Positions 48,603-60,204 of a DNA stretch of 64,000 nucleotides are shown here, piece after piece (within the stretch, counting starts at the first letter, position 1; every line of letters starts with the position of its first letter). The stretch lies in contig JAMXSV010000006.1 of assembly GCA_027559495.1 (NCBI GenBank), positions 1,364,001 to 1,428,000 on the forward strand, read 5' to 3'. The position numbers were made by a program, and so were the translations under genes. A model generated the notes under the pieces. The model saw nothing but the letters and a program-made list of their open reading frames with translations. It made no database searches and was not told the origin of the DNA. This DNA is from Aurifilum marmelostoma. Taxonomy: Eukaryota > Ascomycota > Sordariomycetes > Diaporthales > Cryphonectriaceae.

Positions 48603-50335
48603 ATGTCCAACGCCGGACCCCTCACGACGACATTCATCGCCCCATCCGCCTGCACGACCGCGACCGGCCTCTACCAGATATGGGACACCACCAATACGAA
48701 CACGCCTTATTACTATGAGCAGGGGCCGCTGCCGTCCATGACGAGCTGTTTTCCGGACGGTTATGACCCGGTGCCGGAGCAGTACTACTCACCTGGCTTG
48801 TGTCCGAGCGGGTATACGGCGGCCTGCTCGAGCACGGATGTGGTGTCGGCGACGGTCACAGAGACTGCGTTTGCATGCTGTCCGACGTAAGGACTTGTCT
48901 GTCACATACAGAGCAGCATATACGACATGATCAGATGAAAGACTGACGAGTGAGATTGTAGGGGCGTCGAGTACACATGTGCAGCGAGCTCGGCGTCAGG
49001 CCAGCAGTACCTGGGATGCACGACGAGCTTTGGTGGGCCCATGGCTGTGGCGGGCGTGACGGCGGTGTCTGACGGGCAGTCGTTTCCCACGTCGACGATG
49101 GAGAGTGATGGGTTTGTGATGGGTGCGAACAGCATCGGAGTACGGTTTCGATCAGGAGACTTTCCGGCTGGTGCCCTGGCTACGGTGAGTTTTACCTGTC
49201 GATGATGAGAGGAAACCCCTCTTTTTGATGACTCGGATCGACAATATTTACTAAGAATTATTTCTTCCAAATATATCAGACCTCAGCAACGACGACAGCA
49301 CCATGTCCAATAGAGACAGAACCTATCAAGTCGACGTCGTCGTCAACAGATAGCAAGGCGCTGTCGACGGTAGGCATAGCCGGAATAGCAGCCGGCTCAG
49401 CAGGAGGTGCTCTGATCATCGCCAGCTCGCTGGGTCTCTTCCTCTGGCTGCGACGGAGGAAACGGAGGGCATTAGGAACACAACAACAACAACAGCAGCA
49501 GCAGCAGCAGCAGCAGTCTCGGGGCCGTTCCGCATCAACAACACCTAAGCCACTATTACCGCGACCACCGCGACCACCACGCCCACCACGCCCACCGATA
49601 GGCCCGCCGGCCCGACCCCAACGGCCCCCCTTCTCATCTACGCCGCCCCCACCACCGCCACCGCCACCACCACCCCCCAAGGACCGTCACCTCTTGCCGA
49701 CGTCGCCGACCCCGAGCAGCACCACGGACTTCAAGAAGCACTACTACTACTCGCACCGCGACGACTTCCCCAGGAGGTCCCGCTCCCACGACGACTTCAA
49801 GAAGGCCCTGGGGGGCCGAGACACCAAGTCCACCTTCGACAGCCTCTACGGGCCCTTTGAGCTGCCCACCACCGCCACGGCCAGGAGCGAGAACGACCTC
49901 GAGCTGCAGGAGCTGTACGGCGAGTGGCCCGCCAGCCCCAGCTCGGCAACGGGACTGGTGTCGCCCACGGGCAGATTCCCCGCCGCGACACAACCTCAGC
50001 ACCACCACCACCACCAACACCACCATCTCGTCTCGCCCCGTTCCAGAGACTTCTTCCCCACGCCGCCGCCGCCGCCGTCGTCGTCGTCGTCGCAGGTGCC
50101 AGCCCGCTACTGGACGCCGACACCGCCGCCACCGCTGCTGACGGCGACGACGGCCGCGTACGGGAGCAGTGCCCAGCCCGCAGAGCTCGAGTCGCCGTCG
50201 CGGAGCACCGAGGCGCCGGTGCGGCGGCCCAGGCGGATGGCGAGCGGGCGGCTGGGGAGCAGCTGGGCCCCGGCGGAGCTGGCTGGGGATTATGAGTCTC
50301 CTGGTGTCGAGACGCACCCAGGGGGGTTTCTGTGA
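48603..50335 (+). CDS. Cys-rich single-pass membrane protein with polyQ/polyP tail
   Basis: Three exons: 48603-48886, 48962-49184 and 49280-50335 (520 aa). The N-terminal ~170 residues have paired cysteines (SCFPDGY, GLCPSGYTAACSS, FACCPTGVEYTCA, LGCTTSFGGP) like an extracellular domain. A short Ser/Thr-rich spacer leads to one membrane helix (TVGIAGIAAGSAGGALIIASSLGLFLWL) and a stop-transfer RRRKRR. The tail has a Q12 run, (RPP)n, a P12-13 run, several HDDF/RDDF acidic-basic repeats (SHRDDFPRRSRSHDDFKK) and a poly-His patch. There is no cleavable signal peptide, so insertion would rely on the helix as a signal anchor. This architecture is frequent in Sordariomycetes, but no function is known to me. 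A sensor role would be speculation. G6 and C6 runs in exon 3 are in frame. Confidence 0.82.
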
Positions 50336-50516
50336 TGGAAGCATTTGTTCATGCTATTTTCCCATGTCTGTGACTGCATATCTTGTCGTGTACGAGGTTG
50401 TATGAACGCTACTGTACGAATATTGTGGCCTTTCTCCGGTGGGGGAAAGGGTGGGGGGGGGCAGGGGATTTGTGTGTCATCTGGATCTATGCATTGCTTT
50501 GGCGCAGGATATATTC

Positions 50517-50538
50517 TTTTTTTTTTTTTTTTTTTTTT
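50517..50538. repeat. T22 homopolymer
   Basis: Twenty-two consecutive T residues about 180 bases after the membrane-protein stop codon. Confidence 0.9.
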
Positions 50539-51059
50539 CATGTCTCCATGTATTTTTATTTTGAAGAAAAAAAAGAGGGACTAGGAGGAGAGGGGGAGGG
50601 GAATTTCATGGGCACAGAGGAGGGACATGTTGGGTTTCGATTCGACATCTGCGTCTTGTCTAGAGCGAGACCAGAGAGGGATGTATTCACACTGGGGATT
50701 TGCGGTCTGTGTTGCTGTTCATGTAATATTTTTTTCCTCCTTTTTTCCCCCCTTCTCTCTGTATGGGGGAGAGGACCCTGTGGAGCATTTTGGGAGAAGG
50801 CGGCTATAGGAGTCGCAAGGGAGTTGGAGGGCCCCTTGTCGAGAAGGAGAGGTTTGTACGAGATGCTCGGCGAACGGATTGACAGTGTGCACAGCATGCT
50901 TGTGGGAAGGGAGGGAGGGAGGGGTTCGCGGCCTCAATAATGCATGGCTTACAGGTTGGAGGAGGCCATTGCTGGTAGAGCAGAACGTTGTATCAAGAAT
51001 TCATAGTGACAGTCAAAACTGTATTCGAGGTCGAGAGATGTTAGTGGGTTGGTGGTGGG

Positions 51060-51089
51060 GAGTGAGTGAGTGAGTGAGTGAGTGAGTGA
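51060..51089. repeat. (GAGT)n tetranucleotide array
   Basis: About seven and a half perfect GAGT units in the intergenic region. Confidence 0.9.
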
Positions 51090-53142
51090 TATGCGCTGCC
51101 TGTGCTGTGTGTTCTCGGGTGGTGTACTTGATCTTCTTGGACATGGTGTATATATATATATCCTTCGTCTTTGTGAGAGGGTGGTAGGCTGCGCATTGCT
51201 GTGTCTGTGTCTACATTACTCGCAGGATGTCATCTCAGTTGTCAGAAAGGGGTGCGGTACAAGCAAGCCCAACACAGATCCTCGAGGTGAGGAGTGCCTG
51301 AAGGATGGTCCGCGTGGAAAGAGAGAAAGTCGTACGTCGAGTGTAAAATTCTGGAAGCCTTCTCCAAAGGAAGAAAGGCGGTGGCTAGTTTCGGTGGCAC
51401 GGGGCGTGGAAGCTGTCTCGCCTCGATTGGACAGCAGGTGGAAACAAATGAATGCCACTGGAGCCAAGTAGCCGGGCTAATGTTTAGATAGAAAAGGCCA
51501 TGTAACTCAACCAGGGACCACGTGTTTCGAGTGACGGACAGAAGAAGGACAGAGAGAGGGGGGAGGAGAGAGAGAGACACCTCTTCAACTTGCCGTGCCC
51601 AGGTGAGCATTGCAGAGAGAGATGTCCACATCGAACTGTGGAATCTTCTGCCACGCGCGCTCTAGACGAGAGAGATCCTCTCGACTGCGGACACAGAAAG
51701 CTAAATTCCCTGACAATAGCCGCAACATTTGCCAACCGCCCGAGCAGATCTATTTTCCAAAGAACCCACCAGGCGCTTGCGACATGATCCACACACACAC
51801 ACACACACAGAGAGAGAGATATACCCATAGAGCTTAAAAAGCTTGCGGCAACAACCAACAGCGAAGAGCGGAACAAAAAAGAAAAAAAAGCTTGAGGGGT
51901 GGGAACAAGCAGACCAGACAACAAGTCGCCCCAATCAGAAGACGAGGCGCGATGAGACCTCCCCGGTGATCCCTCCCCCCCCTTGTAATGTTTCCTCGCC
52001 CCGGGGTCACGGACGAATTGAAAATAGGCACTGGCCCTCGTCTTGTTTGCCGGGCGTCTAGATGCAGCGTGACGGGCGAGATGATTGGGCGGGGACCCCT
52101 GAAGAGGAGGGGGGGGGTGGGGGGGGGGAATGATGCGTGCTATAGTGACATGGGAGCGATCCTAAATTTGGACGGCGCTGAGACCCACCACTACCACTAT
52201 GTGTGTGTGTGTCTCTTTATTCTGTGTCTACATGTACCTTTTCTTTCTTCTTTCCCATCGGTATGTGTTCCCCGAGAAGAGGCCACAGGCCCGGGGAAGG
52301 GGGGGGTGGGTGGTTGGCTTGCTCCAGAGAGATCTTCGTCTGCAAGCCATCCCGCTAGCGAGGGGACCTGACAGGGTCCACAGCGCTTAGAGAGAAAGGT
52401 GAATTGATCCCTACGGTACCTGAAGTGCATTGCTTTTTTGGGCGGGACGGCGGGTAACAGGGCCACCAGAGACGGTGGCTAGCATGGCCCATCTCGGTTG
52501 GAGGAGGAGGAGGAGGGGGAGGGGGGACGAGACAGAGAGAGACACACACACACACAGAGAGAGAGAGAGGGGAGGAGGGGGGAGAAGATCTCTTTGGTTC
52601 TAATCAGACAGGGCCCTTGGTGTATGGTGCATTGCATTGCAACGGGCGGCTGCTGTGGCTAGCTGTCGGTGTGGGTGGTGCTCTTTTTCTCTTGTGTGAT
52701 GGTTGTCGCCTCTGGCCATTAATGTTTGCCGTTGTCCGCCCGTGGCAATCTTGATGTTACCTTTTTTTTCTTTTTTTTCCCCTTTCTTCCTTTTTTTTGT
52801 AATCTACTCTCCCTTCTCGAGAGGAAAAAAAAAACTCTTCTTCATCTTGCTTGCCTGTCTGCTGCTTGGTGGGTGTGAGGCTCTGAGTGGCCTTGAAGTC
52901 GACCAACCCACCACCCCTCCTGATATTGTCCGACATCTGGAAGAAGAAGGTGAAGAAGCAATACCACAGGTCGACAATGTACCAATAGCAGCAGAGTGGA
53001 CGACGACGATACGAAGCCCTTTCCTCGCCACCGGAGCAGAGAAGCAGCCCCCCCCCCCCAAGCCGGAGAGACACCAGACAAGCAAGAGTATAAGAAGAAA
53101 AAAAGATACAGGAGAGCCAAGTATCTTCTGACTCCAGTCAAC

Positions 53143-53379
53143 ATGTCGCCAAGGATACCACAAGGAGGAGCCTTCTCCCTCTTCCCCAGAGAGAGGTCAC
53201 CCTCAGGAGGGATGCACCACCACCCCGGCGCCGTCCCCGGGCCCAGGCCGTCCATCGACTCGGTCACACGGGACACACCCTCCAGGACGGGAAGACGCAC
53301 GCCCTTGGAGCGCAAGATATCCGTGAGGGACGGCAAGAGGCCGGCCGCCAGCACGGAACCCTCCGGTGCGAGCAGCAGC

Positions 53380-53411
<32 letters not shown>

Positions 53412-54232
53412 GCACGCCCCGGAGCACGAGGCAGAACAAGACCAGGAGGAGCCCGTGATAATACAGCGCCCTCCTCCTGCGGCGCTGGCCAGCTCGAACA
53501 CACACACATCGCCGCCACCCCGCTGCGGGACGGCCTTCTCCGAGGCGCAGACCCTCGTGCGGGACAACAGCACGCGGTCGAGGAGCTCCATCGCCAAGCT
53601 GCCCCTCGCGCCCGGGGACGGCACAGCCACCACCTCGGGCGACGCCGTGGCGGTCCGCTCCATCTTCCCAGAGTACAACCCAAACGTGCCCCTATCCCAG
53701 CAAAACTACTACCCGACCCAGGCCAGCCCCACGCACATCCCGCCAGAGGCCATCAGCCGGCGTCTCTACTCGCCCACCTCCCCAGACGCCGCCACCTACC
53801 ACCGCCCGACCTCCCCCTCCCCACAACCACAACAACCACAACCACAACAACAACCACAACGGCCCCCAGTCCCCACCCCTCCGCAGCCCCCAGAGCGCCG
53901 GCACCGCCCACACGGCTGCCCCGCGCAGGTGGCCACCCCCCCGCGCCAACGAGGTGCACCCCGCCCAGCCGCCCGAGATCAGCACCACGGAGCAGCTCCG
54001 CGACTACTGGAAGGTGGCCAACGGGTGGAAGGCCAGCCCCAGCGAGGGCCGCGTCTACACCCTCCGGATCAGCTGCGAGCGCGACGCCCCCGTCTACACC
54101 CTCGCCTCCCGCGCCCAGCAGCCCTTCTACCGCGTCAAGCTCGACCCCACCAGCACCTCGGCCAACGTCTCGGTGTCGCGCTTCGACCCGGCCAGGCCCT
54201 ACAAGCCGCCCGTGCCGCCAAAGGATCACAAC

Positions 54233-54269
<37 letters not shown>

Positions 54270-55253
54270 ATAGCAGCCGCAACGGGAGCAGCGAGAGTGT
54301 TGGGGGCGGTGGCGGTGGCGCCGTGAGCCTGTCCCTGGGCAAGGAGACCAGCGCCAAGGGGTGGCAGGAGGTGCTGGCGACGACGATAGAGGAGAAGGCG
54401 CGGCACCACGCGCCCCACGACGGGCTGGTGGCGCTGCTGTTCCCGTCGGCGGCGGCGCGGCTGGCGGTGGAGAGCCAGCAGCACACCACCACCAACGCCA
54501 ACGCGGCGGCGGCTCGGGCGGCGGCGGAGCGCGAGTGCGCGCGGCTGGTGTGGGACGACGACAGCGGGAGCCACTTCCTGGTGCACCCGGCGCTGGCCAT
54601 GCCCTTCTGCGTCACCATCGAGCGCAACCCGACGTGGTCGCGCACCGAGTACACGCTCGAGCACGTCGAGTCGCCGCGGCACTTTGCCCGCCTGACCAAG
54701 GACGGCACCGGCGCGGGCTGGCTCGAGATCGACACGGGCATCGCCGCCCAGATCGACGCCGTCTACCTGGCCGACGTGGCCGTCACGGCGCTGCTGCTGG
54801 TCGCGCACGCCGACGGCGACTTCAGCCGGGTCGAGGTCTTTGAGCCGCCGCCGTCGGTCGGGAGCGGCGGCGGCGGCGGCGGCGGCGGGAGGCGAAGTAG
54901 CAGCAGGCAGGACGGGAGGCCGTCGAGCCGCATCAGCCGGCTGAGCGCGAGGATCGGCACGGGCGGCGGCGGCGGCGGCGACGGGAGGAGGCAGAAGGGG
55001 GAGGGACAGGAGGGTCGGCAAGAGCCCGCTCGAGTCGTTCGAGCTGGACCTCGAGAGCCAGACGAGCGAGCTCAAGAACCACCTGTCGGGCAGGGACGGC
55101 AGGGACGGCAGCACGCCCGGGTGCGCGAGGGTCCTCATCTCGGTGCTGGGCGTCACCTTCAAGTGCCTGATCTGGTGCGCCACCGTCGCCTTCAAGGCGC
55201 TGACGGGCTGTATTGCGCTGATTGCCAAGTGCGTCACTTCTGAGAAGTTGTAA
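53143..55253 (+). CDS. Fungal 'acetylserotonin methyltransferase-like' family protein, two +1 frame breaks
   Basis: The long N-terminal frame (MSPRIPQGGAFSLFPRER...) carries a poly-Asn run and YYPTQASPTHIPPEAISRRLYSP. It must be left at a C5 run (53887-53891) by skipping one C to enter the frame RRWPPPRANEVHPAQPPEIS...DYWKVANGWKASPSEGRVYTL. At a G5 run (about 55000) skipping one G gives KSPLESFELDLES...and a hydrophobic Cys-containing C-terminus ending CVTSEKL. With both skips the total is exactly 703 codons without a stop. The core (LVWDDDSGSHFLVHPALAMPF, TRTEYTL-like ERNPTWSRTEYTLEHVESP) belongs to a Pezizomycotina family that I recall carrying this name in databases. I see no SAM-binding motif, so the name is misleading. 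The start could also be 52996. A GTAAGT donor overlaps the stop. Confidence 0.75.
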
Positions 55254-55684
55254 GTCGCCGCGATCAAAGGAGAGAGAAGGAAAAAAAAAAAAAAAGAAAA
55301 GAAAAAAACAGAGGGTTCAGATTGCCTCATGATATGCACGATGGATGAACACACGAGAAGGAGAAGAGAGGGGGGGGGGGGTTTAGATGGGTTTAATGGT
55401 CTGTAGAATATCATGAACGATGAGCCGGCGGGATGCATCCAGAGGACCTGGCCTGGCATCTCTCTCTTGTTTTTCTTTTTCTTTTTTGGACCTGCTTTGG
55501 TCCTCTCTGGGCATTGTATTCTTGTTTTTTTTTCTTTTTCTCTTTCTTTCTCTTTTTCATGATACCTCTTCTGTCTCGGGGCATAATTTGAACGCTCTTC
55601 CTGCGGCCGACTCATCGTCTCTTAAAACCTCCTGCCGTGCTCGTAGAAAAAGTGATCTGCATGTCCCGCAAACATGTTCTCCTG
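55254..55684. other. Convergent 3' region of the ASMT-like gene and utp11
   Basis: 431 bp between two converging genes, holding A-rich, G-rich and T-rich tracts. No gene is recognised; the transcripts' 3' ends probably meet here. Confidence 0.5.
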
Positions 55685-56618
55685 CTACCTCTTGCGCTCC
55701 CGTACCTTGAACTTCTTGCCGTTCTTGGTGATGCCCCCCACCGTCGCCGTCTTGGCCATCTTGGCCCTCTGCACCTCGAGCTCGTTCTCGGCGTCCGTGA
55801 GGGCCTTGAGCTTCTTCCTTGCGGTCTGTAGTTTCTGCCGTAACCGCTCCGCGTTCTGCCTCTTTCGCAGCTTCTCTTCTTTTGCTTTCCTGTCGTCCGG
55901 GTTATTCGAGGAGGAGGAGTTGTGGTCATCATCCATGTCCATATCGTCACCACTATCCTGCTGCTCCGGCAAGATCTCGTCCATCTCCTCGGCAGTGTCG
56001 GCAAACACAATCTTTTTTGGTTTCGACTTGGCCTCATTCGTCCGTGACGCCTCCTCGTCGCTGTCGAAATCATCATCCTCATCCTCATCCTCGTCGTCGT
56101 CTTGCTCCGCCCCAGCACCCACCCCCGCAAATGCCCCAGCGACCACGGCCCGCTGCTCCAGCCGGGCCACCTCCTTGGCAGCGACGTTGCGCATGGTCCG
56201 CAGGTACCCGATGTCCTGTGTCTTGAGCAGCCGCACCGTGTCCACGTCCATGGCCTTGTTGCCCCTGTCGCCGGCCACGGTGCCCGTCCACCTCTTGCCG
56301 CCCGCGAGCTTGTCTGTCGAGAACTTGCCCCGGGAGACCATGCCGAAGTAGAACTCATCCTCGTTGCGCTCGGCGGCCTTTTGCTTCAGGCTCTTGAGCA
56401 CGGCCTGTTTCTTCTTGTGGTCTTTGGCTCGGAGGGCGTAGTCCTGTTGTGAGGGGGGGGGTGGGAGAGCTGGTGTCAGCGTATCTGGTTCTTCATGCAT
56501 CCGATGGGCGGAAGAGGCATACCTTGTGCTTTTCGAGGAGGCCGAGCCGCTCGCGCTCCTTGAGCTGGCCTCTCTCGCGATGCGAGCGGCGCTGTATTGA
56601 GTTTCGTAATGAGGACAT
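55685..56618 (-). CDS. utp11: U3 snoRNA-associated protein Utp11
   Basis: Component of the small-subunit processome needed for 18S rRNA maturation in the nucleolus. Two exons, 56618-56523 and 56443-55685, are separated by a 79-bp intron (GTATGC...AACAG) that contains a C9 tract; 284 aa. Exon 1 encodes MSSLRNSIQRRSHRERGQLK, the conserved basic N-terminus, and joins as LLEKHKDYALRAKDHKKKQ. Further family blocks are NEDEFYFGMVSRG and DIGYLRTMRNVAAKE. An acidic Asp/Glu stretch occupies the middle, and the C-terminus KKFKVRERKR is conserved. The protein is slightly longer than yeast Utp11 because of the acidic insertion. Confidence 0.93.
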
Positions 56619-58343
56619 GGCTTGTGCGTGGGACAGAAGGGGTTGTTTGTTGGGTGAATTGCTGGGCGAAACGACGAAAGGTGACGGGTTCGCTTGGGGA
56701 AGAGTAGGTTGAAGATGGGAAATTTCCAGACTGCGATAAGATAAGGAATGGCGGCTGTGGTTGTGGCCCACAGAACCTCTAGGCGGTACCTGGATGGGTG
56801 CTTAGCTAGTGCAGGCCCCTCTATCTGTTCCCCCTAATGTACAGTAGGCTGTTTCCAGGCACTGAATCGATCCATTCCACAGTCCTCAGTGGAGAGCATC
56901 ACTACCTTTCCCCCTTAACCCACGGATCGACGCAGCATACCATCACCAACGCAACCAAAACCTTCAAGATTTGAATCCAGGCCTACGAGAAAATAGGACC
57001 CACAGATGCTCGACTTTCCATCAGTATCAGCATCCTCATGTGTATGATACATACGCATATTGCGCCAAAGTGTCCCATAGCCCTGCATCCAGAGACCCAC
57101 CAGTCCAGCCAACATACCTTCAAGATCCATCTTTGGATCCTCGGTCGGCGCCGGCGGTGGGTTGGTTGGGGCGACGATACTGCAGGCTCAGGATGCGGCC
57201 CCGGCGTCTTCCACTGTCCTTCTGGAAACCTGGCTGGAACTTGGTAGGGATTCAACCTCATGGCCCCCCCTTTTCTGCCCTGTCCATGGAACATGCGTCA
57301 GTGGCACGAGCAGAAGACACGACCGACCATACGCAAGACTGCCATGGATGGCAGCTCCCAGTCTGGTCTACAAGTATACTTGTACTACTCTGTGCTTTTT
57401 AAGATTAATCACATCCTGTCTCCTGGCGATCCTGGTCAGGACCCACCCACTCAGAACGACCTCGACCTTATTTACTATAGTACTATGTACAAGTAAGTGA
57501 GACCCCTCCGACGAGTATTTCTGGAACAACTCATCTACAAGATCCAGGGGCAGATCTTATTCTTTTTTTTTTTTTCTTTTCTGGGCGACAGAGGACCATC
57601 CAGCCAATCAGTCAACCTGGAGTCTCGCAATCTCCTGCCCAGTCCCACAGCAGCTCTTTTCTCTCTCCCTCCCCCTCTCTCAGATACGAGGACTCGAGTG
57701 ATTAATTCCAGCTCAGATGATGTCATCTGTGTGCCGCAGTCTCTCTCTCTCTCTCTCTTGATACTATTTACTATTTATCATAGTAACATCTGTCTTTTAT
57801 TCAGTTACCATGGCAGATGTGGAGCAGGGCCAAGGCACGGCCAAGTGGCTGTCAGCCTGCCAGAGCAGTGGGAGCTTTCAGAGGATCCAAGATGAGCTGT
57901 GGCATCTGCTTCACTGCAGCCCATTGCTGCTGCCAAAAGCAGAGTGCCTTTCTGAAATAAAAAAAAAAAATAAGTGAGTATGTAAGTATGAGGGTCCTAT
58001 ACTCTAACCATTGAGCTCCTCCTCGGTGGTGGTGGTGTGCTGTCAGCCTGTGTGGAAAGGCACAAGCACCTGTCAAGGGACGTAAAGTCAAAGTCGCGTG
58101 TCTGCATGGGCTCGTGTCTGTCTGTTCCTTCTCTGTTTTTGATCTCTCCACACTCACTCACTCTTTCCTTCTTTTCTGTTTCCTTCTCCCTCTTCTTCTC
58201 TTCTTGTCACCTTGTTCTCCTCCTCCTCGTGAGGAAAAAGGTCTCGTCCTCCAGCCCATCCACCCCCTCGACATCCCTTGCTCTCTCTGTGAACCGTCTA
58301 CTTTACATGATTCCCCCTTCCTATCCTCCTCCGTCACGAGCCG
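56619..58343. promoter_or_regulatory. Divergent region between utp11 and GH47 mannosidase
   Basis: 1.7 kb with no gene. A PAC-like GCGATAAGAT lies at about 56733-56742, ~115 bp upstream of the utp11 start. A (CT)n tract is near 57739-57758. A tRNA-5'-half-like segment on the minus strand (57981-58020) is followed by a T10 run. C/T-rich DNA precedes the mannosidase start. Confidence 0.45.
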
Positions 58344-60204
58344 ATGGCTATGTTGAAGAGCCACCGTAGACAGCTACGCCTGGCTGTGGTGACAGTGTCG
58401 CTGCTCATCGCGCTCCTCCTCACCTTCTCACCCTTTGATCTGCAGCCCGGCCTCGGCAGGTTTCGGCCCTACTACGTGCCCACCAGCTACGACTGGTCCC
58501 GCAGGAAACAGACACACCCTATAGACACGTACGAGACACTCCCCAAGGGACCTCCCAAGCCCCTCCGCCAGATCCAGCACACCTTCGCCCCAGGCACGGG
58601 ACGCGCACAGGAGTCACGCCGGGGCGAGGTCAAGAAGACGTTCAGGAAGTGCTGGGCCTCGTACCAGAGATATGCCTGGGGCCACGACGAGCTGCAGCCC
58701 CTGGCCCTGTCCGGCTCCGACACCTTCTCGGGCTGGGGCGCCACCCTCGTCGACGCCCTCGACACCCTCGTCCTCATGGACCTCAAGACGGACCTCGCAC
58801 ACGCCCTCACCCACGTCGCCGCCATCGACTGGGACAGCACGGGCCCCGCCCACGAGACGTGCTCCCTGTTCGAGACCACCATCCGCTACCTGGGCGGCCT
58901 CCTCGCCGCCTACGACCTCTCCAACCAGACCGTCCTGCTGCGCAAGGCCGTCGAGCTGGGCGACATGCTGTACAGCGCCTTCGACACCCCCAACCGCCTG
59001 CCCGCCAACACCTTCCACTTCCAGAAGGCCAAGACGGGCCAGCTGGTCCCCAGCGCCCGCGAGACCTCGGCCAACGTCGGCAGCCTGGGCCTCGAGTTCA
59101 CCAGGCTGGCCCAGCTGACGGGCGACCCAAAGTACTTTGACGCCATCGACCGCGTCAAGAGGAGGCTGTACGCCACCCAGCAGGACACCAAGCTGCCCGG
59201 CCTGTGGCCCCAGTACACGGACGTCCTGGGCGGCCTGCTCATGGGCGACGGCACCTTCACCCTCGGCTCCACCGAGGACTCCCTCTACGAGTACCTGCCC
59301 AAGATGTACATGCTGCTGGGCGGGCTCGACGAGTCCTACAGGGACATGTACGAGACGGCCATGGCCGCCGCCAAGAGGCACCTGCTGTACCGGCCCATGC
59401 TCCCCGGCGAGGACGTCGACATCCTCTTCTCGGGCACCGCCATGTCCAACGGCCAGGGCGCCGTCGACCTGATGGCCCGCGCCCAGCACCTCGCCTGCTT
59501 CGTGGGCGGCATGTTCGCCCTGGGCGGGAGGCTGTTCAGCCTCCCCGGCGACGTCGAGACGGGCAGGAAGCTCACCAGGGGCTGCGCCTGGGCCTACCGG
59601 GTCATGCCCACCAACGTCATGCCCGAGGAGCTCAGGCTCGTGCCCTGCCGGACCGCCAACCTCGACAGGTGCCCCTGGGACGAGGCCCGCTGGGAGAAAG
59701 AGGGCAGCCCGAGGTATCCCAGGGGCGTCGCCGCCGTCTACATCAAGAACTACCTGCTCAGGCCCGAGGCCGTCGAGAGCCTGTTCTACCTGTGGCGCAT
59801 CACGGGCGAGGAGGTCTGGAGGGACACGGCCTGGGAGATGTTCCTGGCCATCCAGAAGGTGACGAGCACCGAGCACGCCAACAGTGCCATCCGGGATGCC
59901 ACCCAGAGCGGAGGTGGTGGGATGCTGGACAAGATGGAGGTGAGCTTTTTTGTCTTTTGTCCTTTTTCTTTTTTCCTCATTGGTGTTGGGTGCTTTCTTT
60001 CTTTCCTTTCTTTCCTGTTTCCTTCCCTTCTTCTTTCAGTTTCGAGGAGATTTTGGTCGTTGCTTACCTCTGTCTCTGCAGAGCTTCTGGATGGCCGAGA
60101 CGCTGAAGTACTTCTACCTCATCTTTTCGGAAGCGGACCTGGTCTCTTTAGATGATTACGTCTTCAACACCGAAGCACACCCTTTTATCATTCCCAAGCC
60201 TTGA
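58344..60204 (+). CDS. Class I alpha-1,2-mannosidase (GH47)
   Basis: Trims alpha-1,2-linked mannose from N-glycans in the ER/Golgi lumen. Two exons, 58344-59939 and 60082-60204; 572 aa. It is a type II membrane protein with a short basic cytosolic tail and one hydrophobic helix at about residues 11-28. Family signatures are SGSDTFSGWGATLVDALDTL, the acid residue in LFETTIRYLGGL (E177), the Asp of GSTEDSLYEYLPKMY, LRPEAVESLFYLWR, and the terminal TEAHP restored by the second exon, which binds calcium. All catalytic positions I can identify are present, so it should be active. The 142-bp intron is T-rich. The third codon is also ATG and could serve as the start. Confidence 0.93.

Larger units (their letters stand above)
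50336..53142. other. Intergenic region (2.8 kb), microsatellite-rich
   Basis: No gene recognised. It contains T22, (GAGT)n, TATA, CA and GA tracts and several G-rich runs. The open frames here come from these simple repeats. The right end is the leader of the next gene. Confidence 0.5.

Noticed and set aside
53936..53942. C7 run as the place of the first ASMT-like frame break
   Set aside because: Breaking here would also restore the frame, but it would lose the Arg-Trp-Pro-Pro-Pro block that I recall as conserved in the family. The C5 run at 53887 is preferred; certainty is limited.
53753..55615. 620-codon open frame on the minus strand
   Set aside because: It lies antisense to the ASMT-like gene and is Arg/Ala/Pro-rich and low-complexity. 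It arises from high GC3 of the sense strand and has no family motif.
58614..59876. 420-codon minus-strand frame over the GH47 gene
   Set aside because: Antisense shadow of a gene with all GH47 motifs; no recognisable motif of its own.
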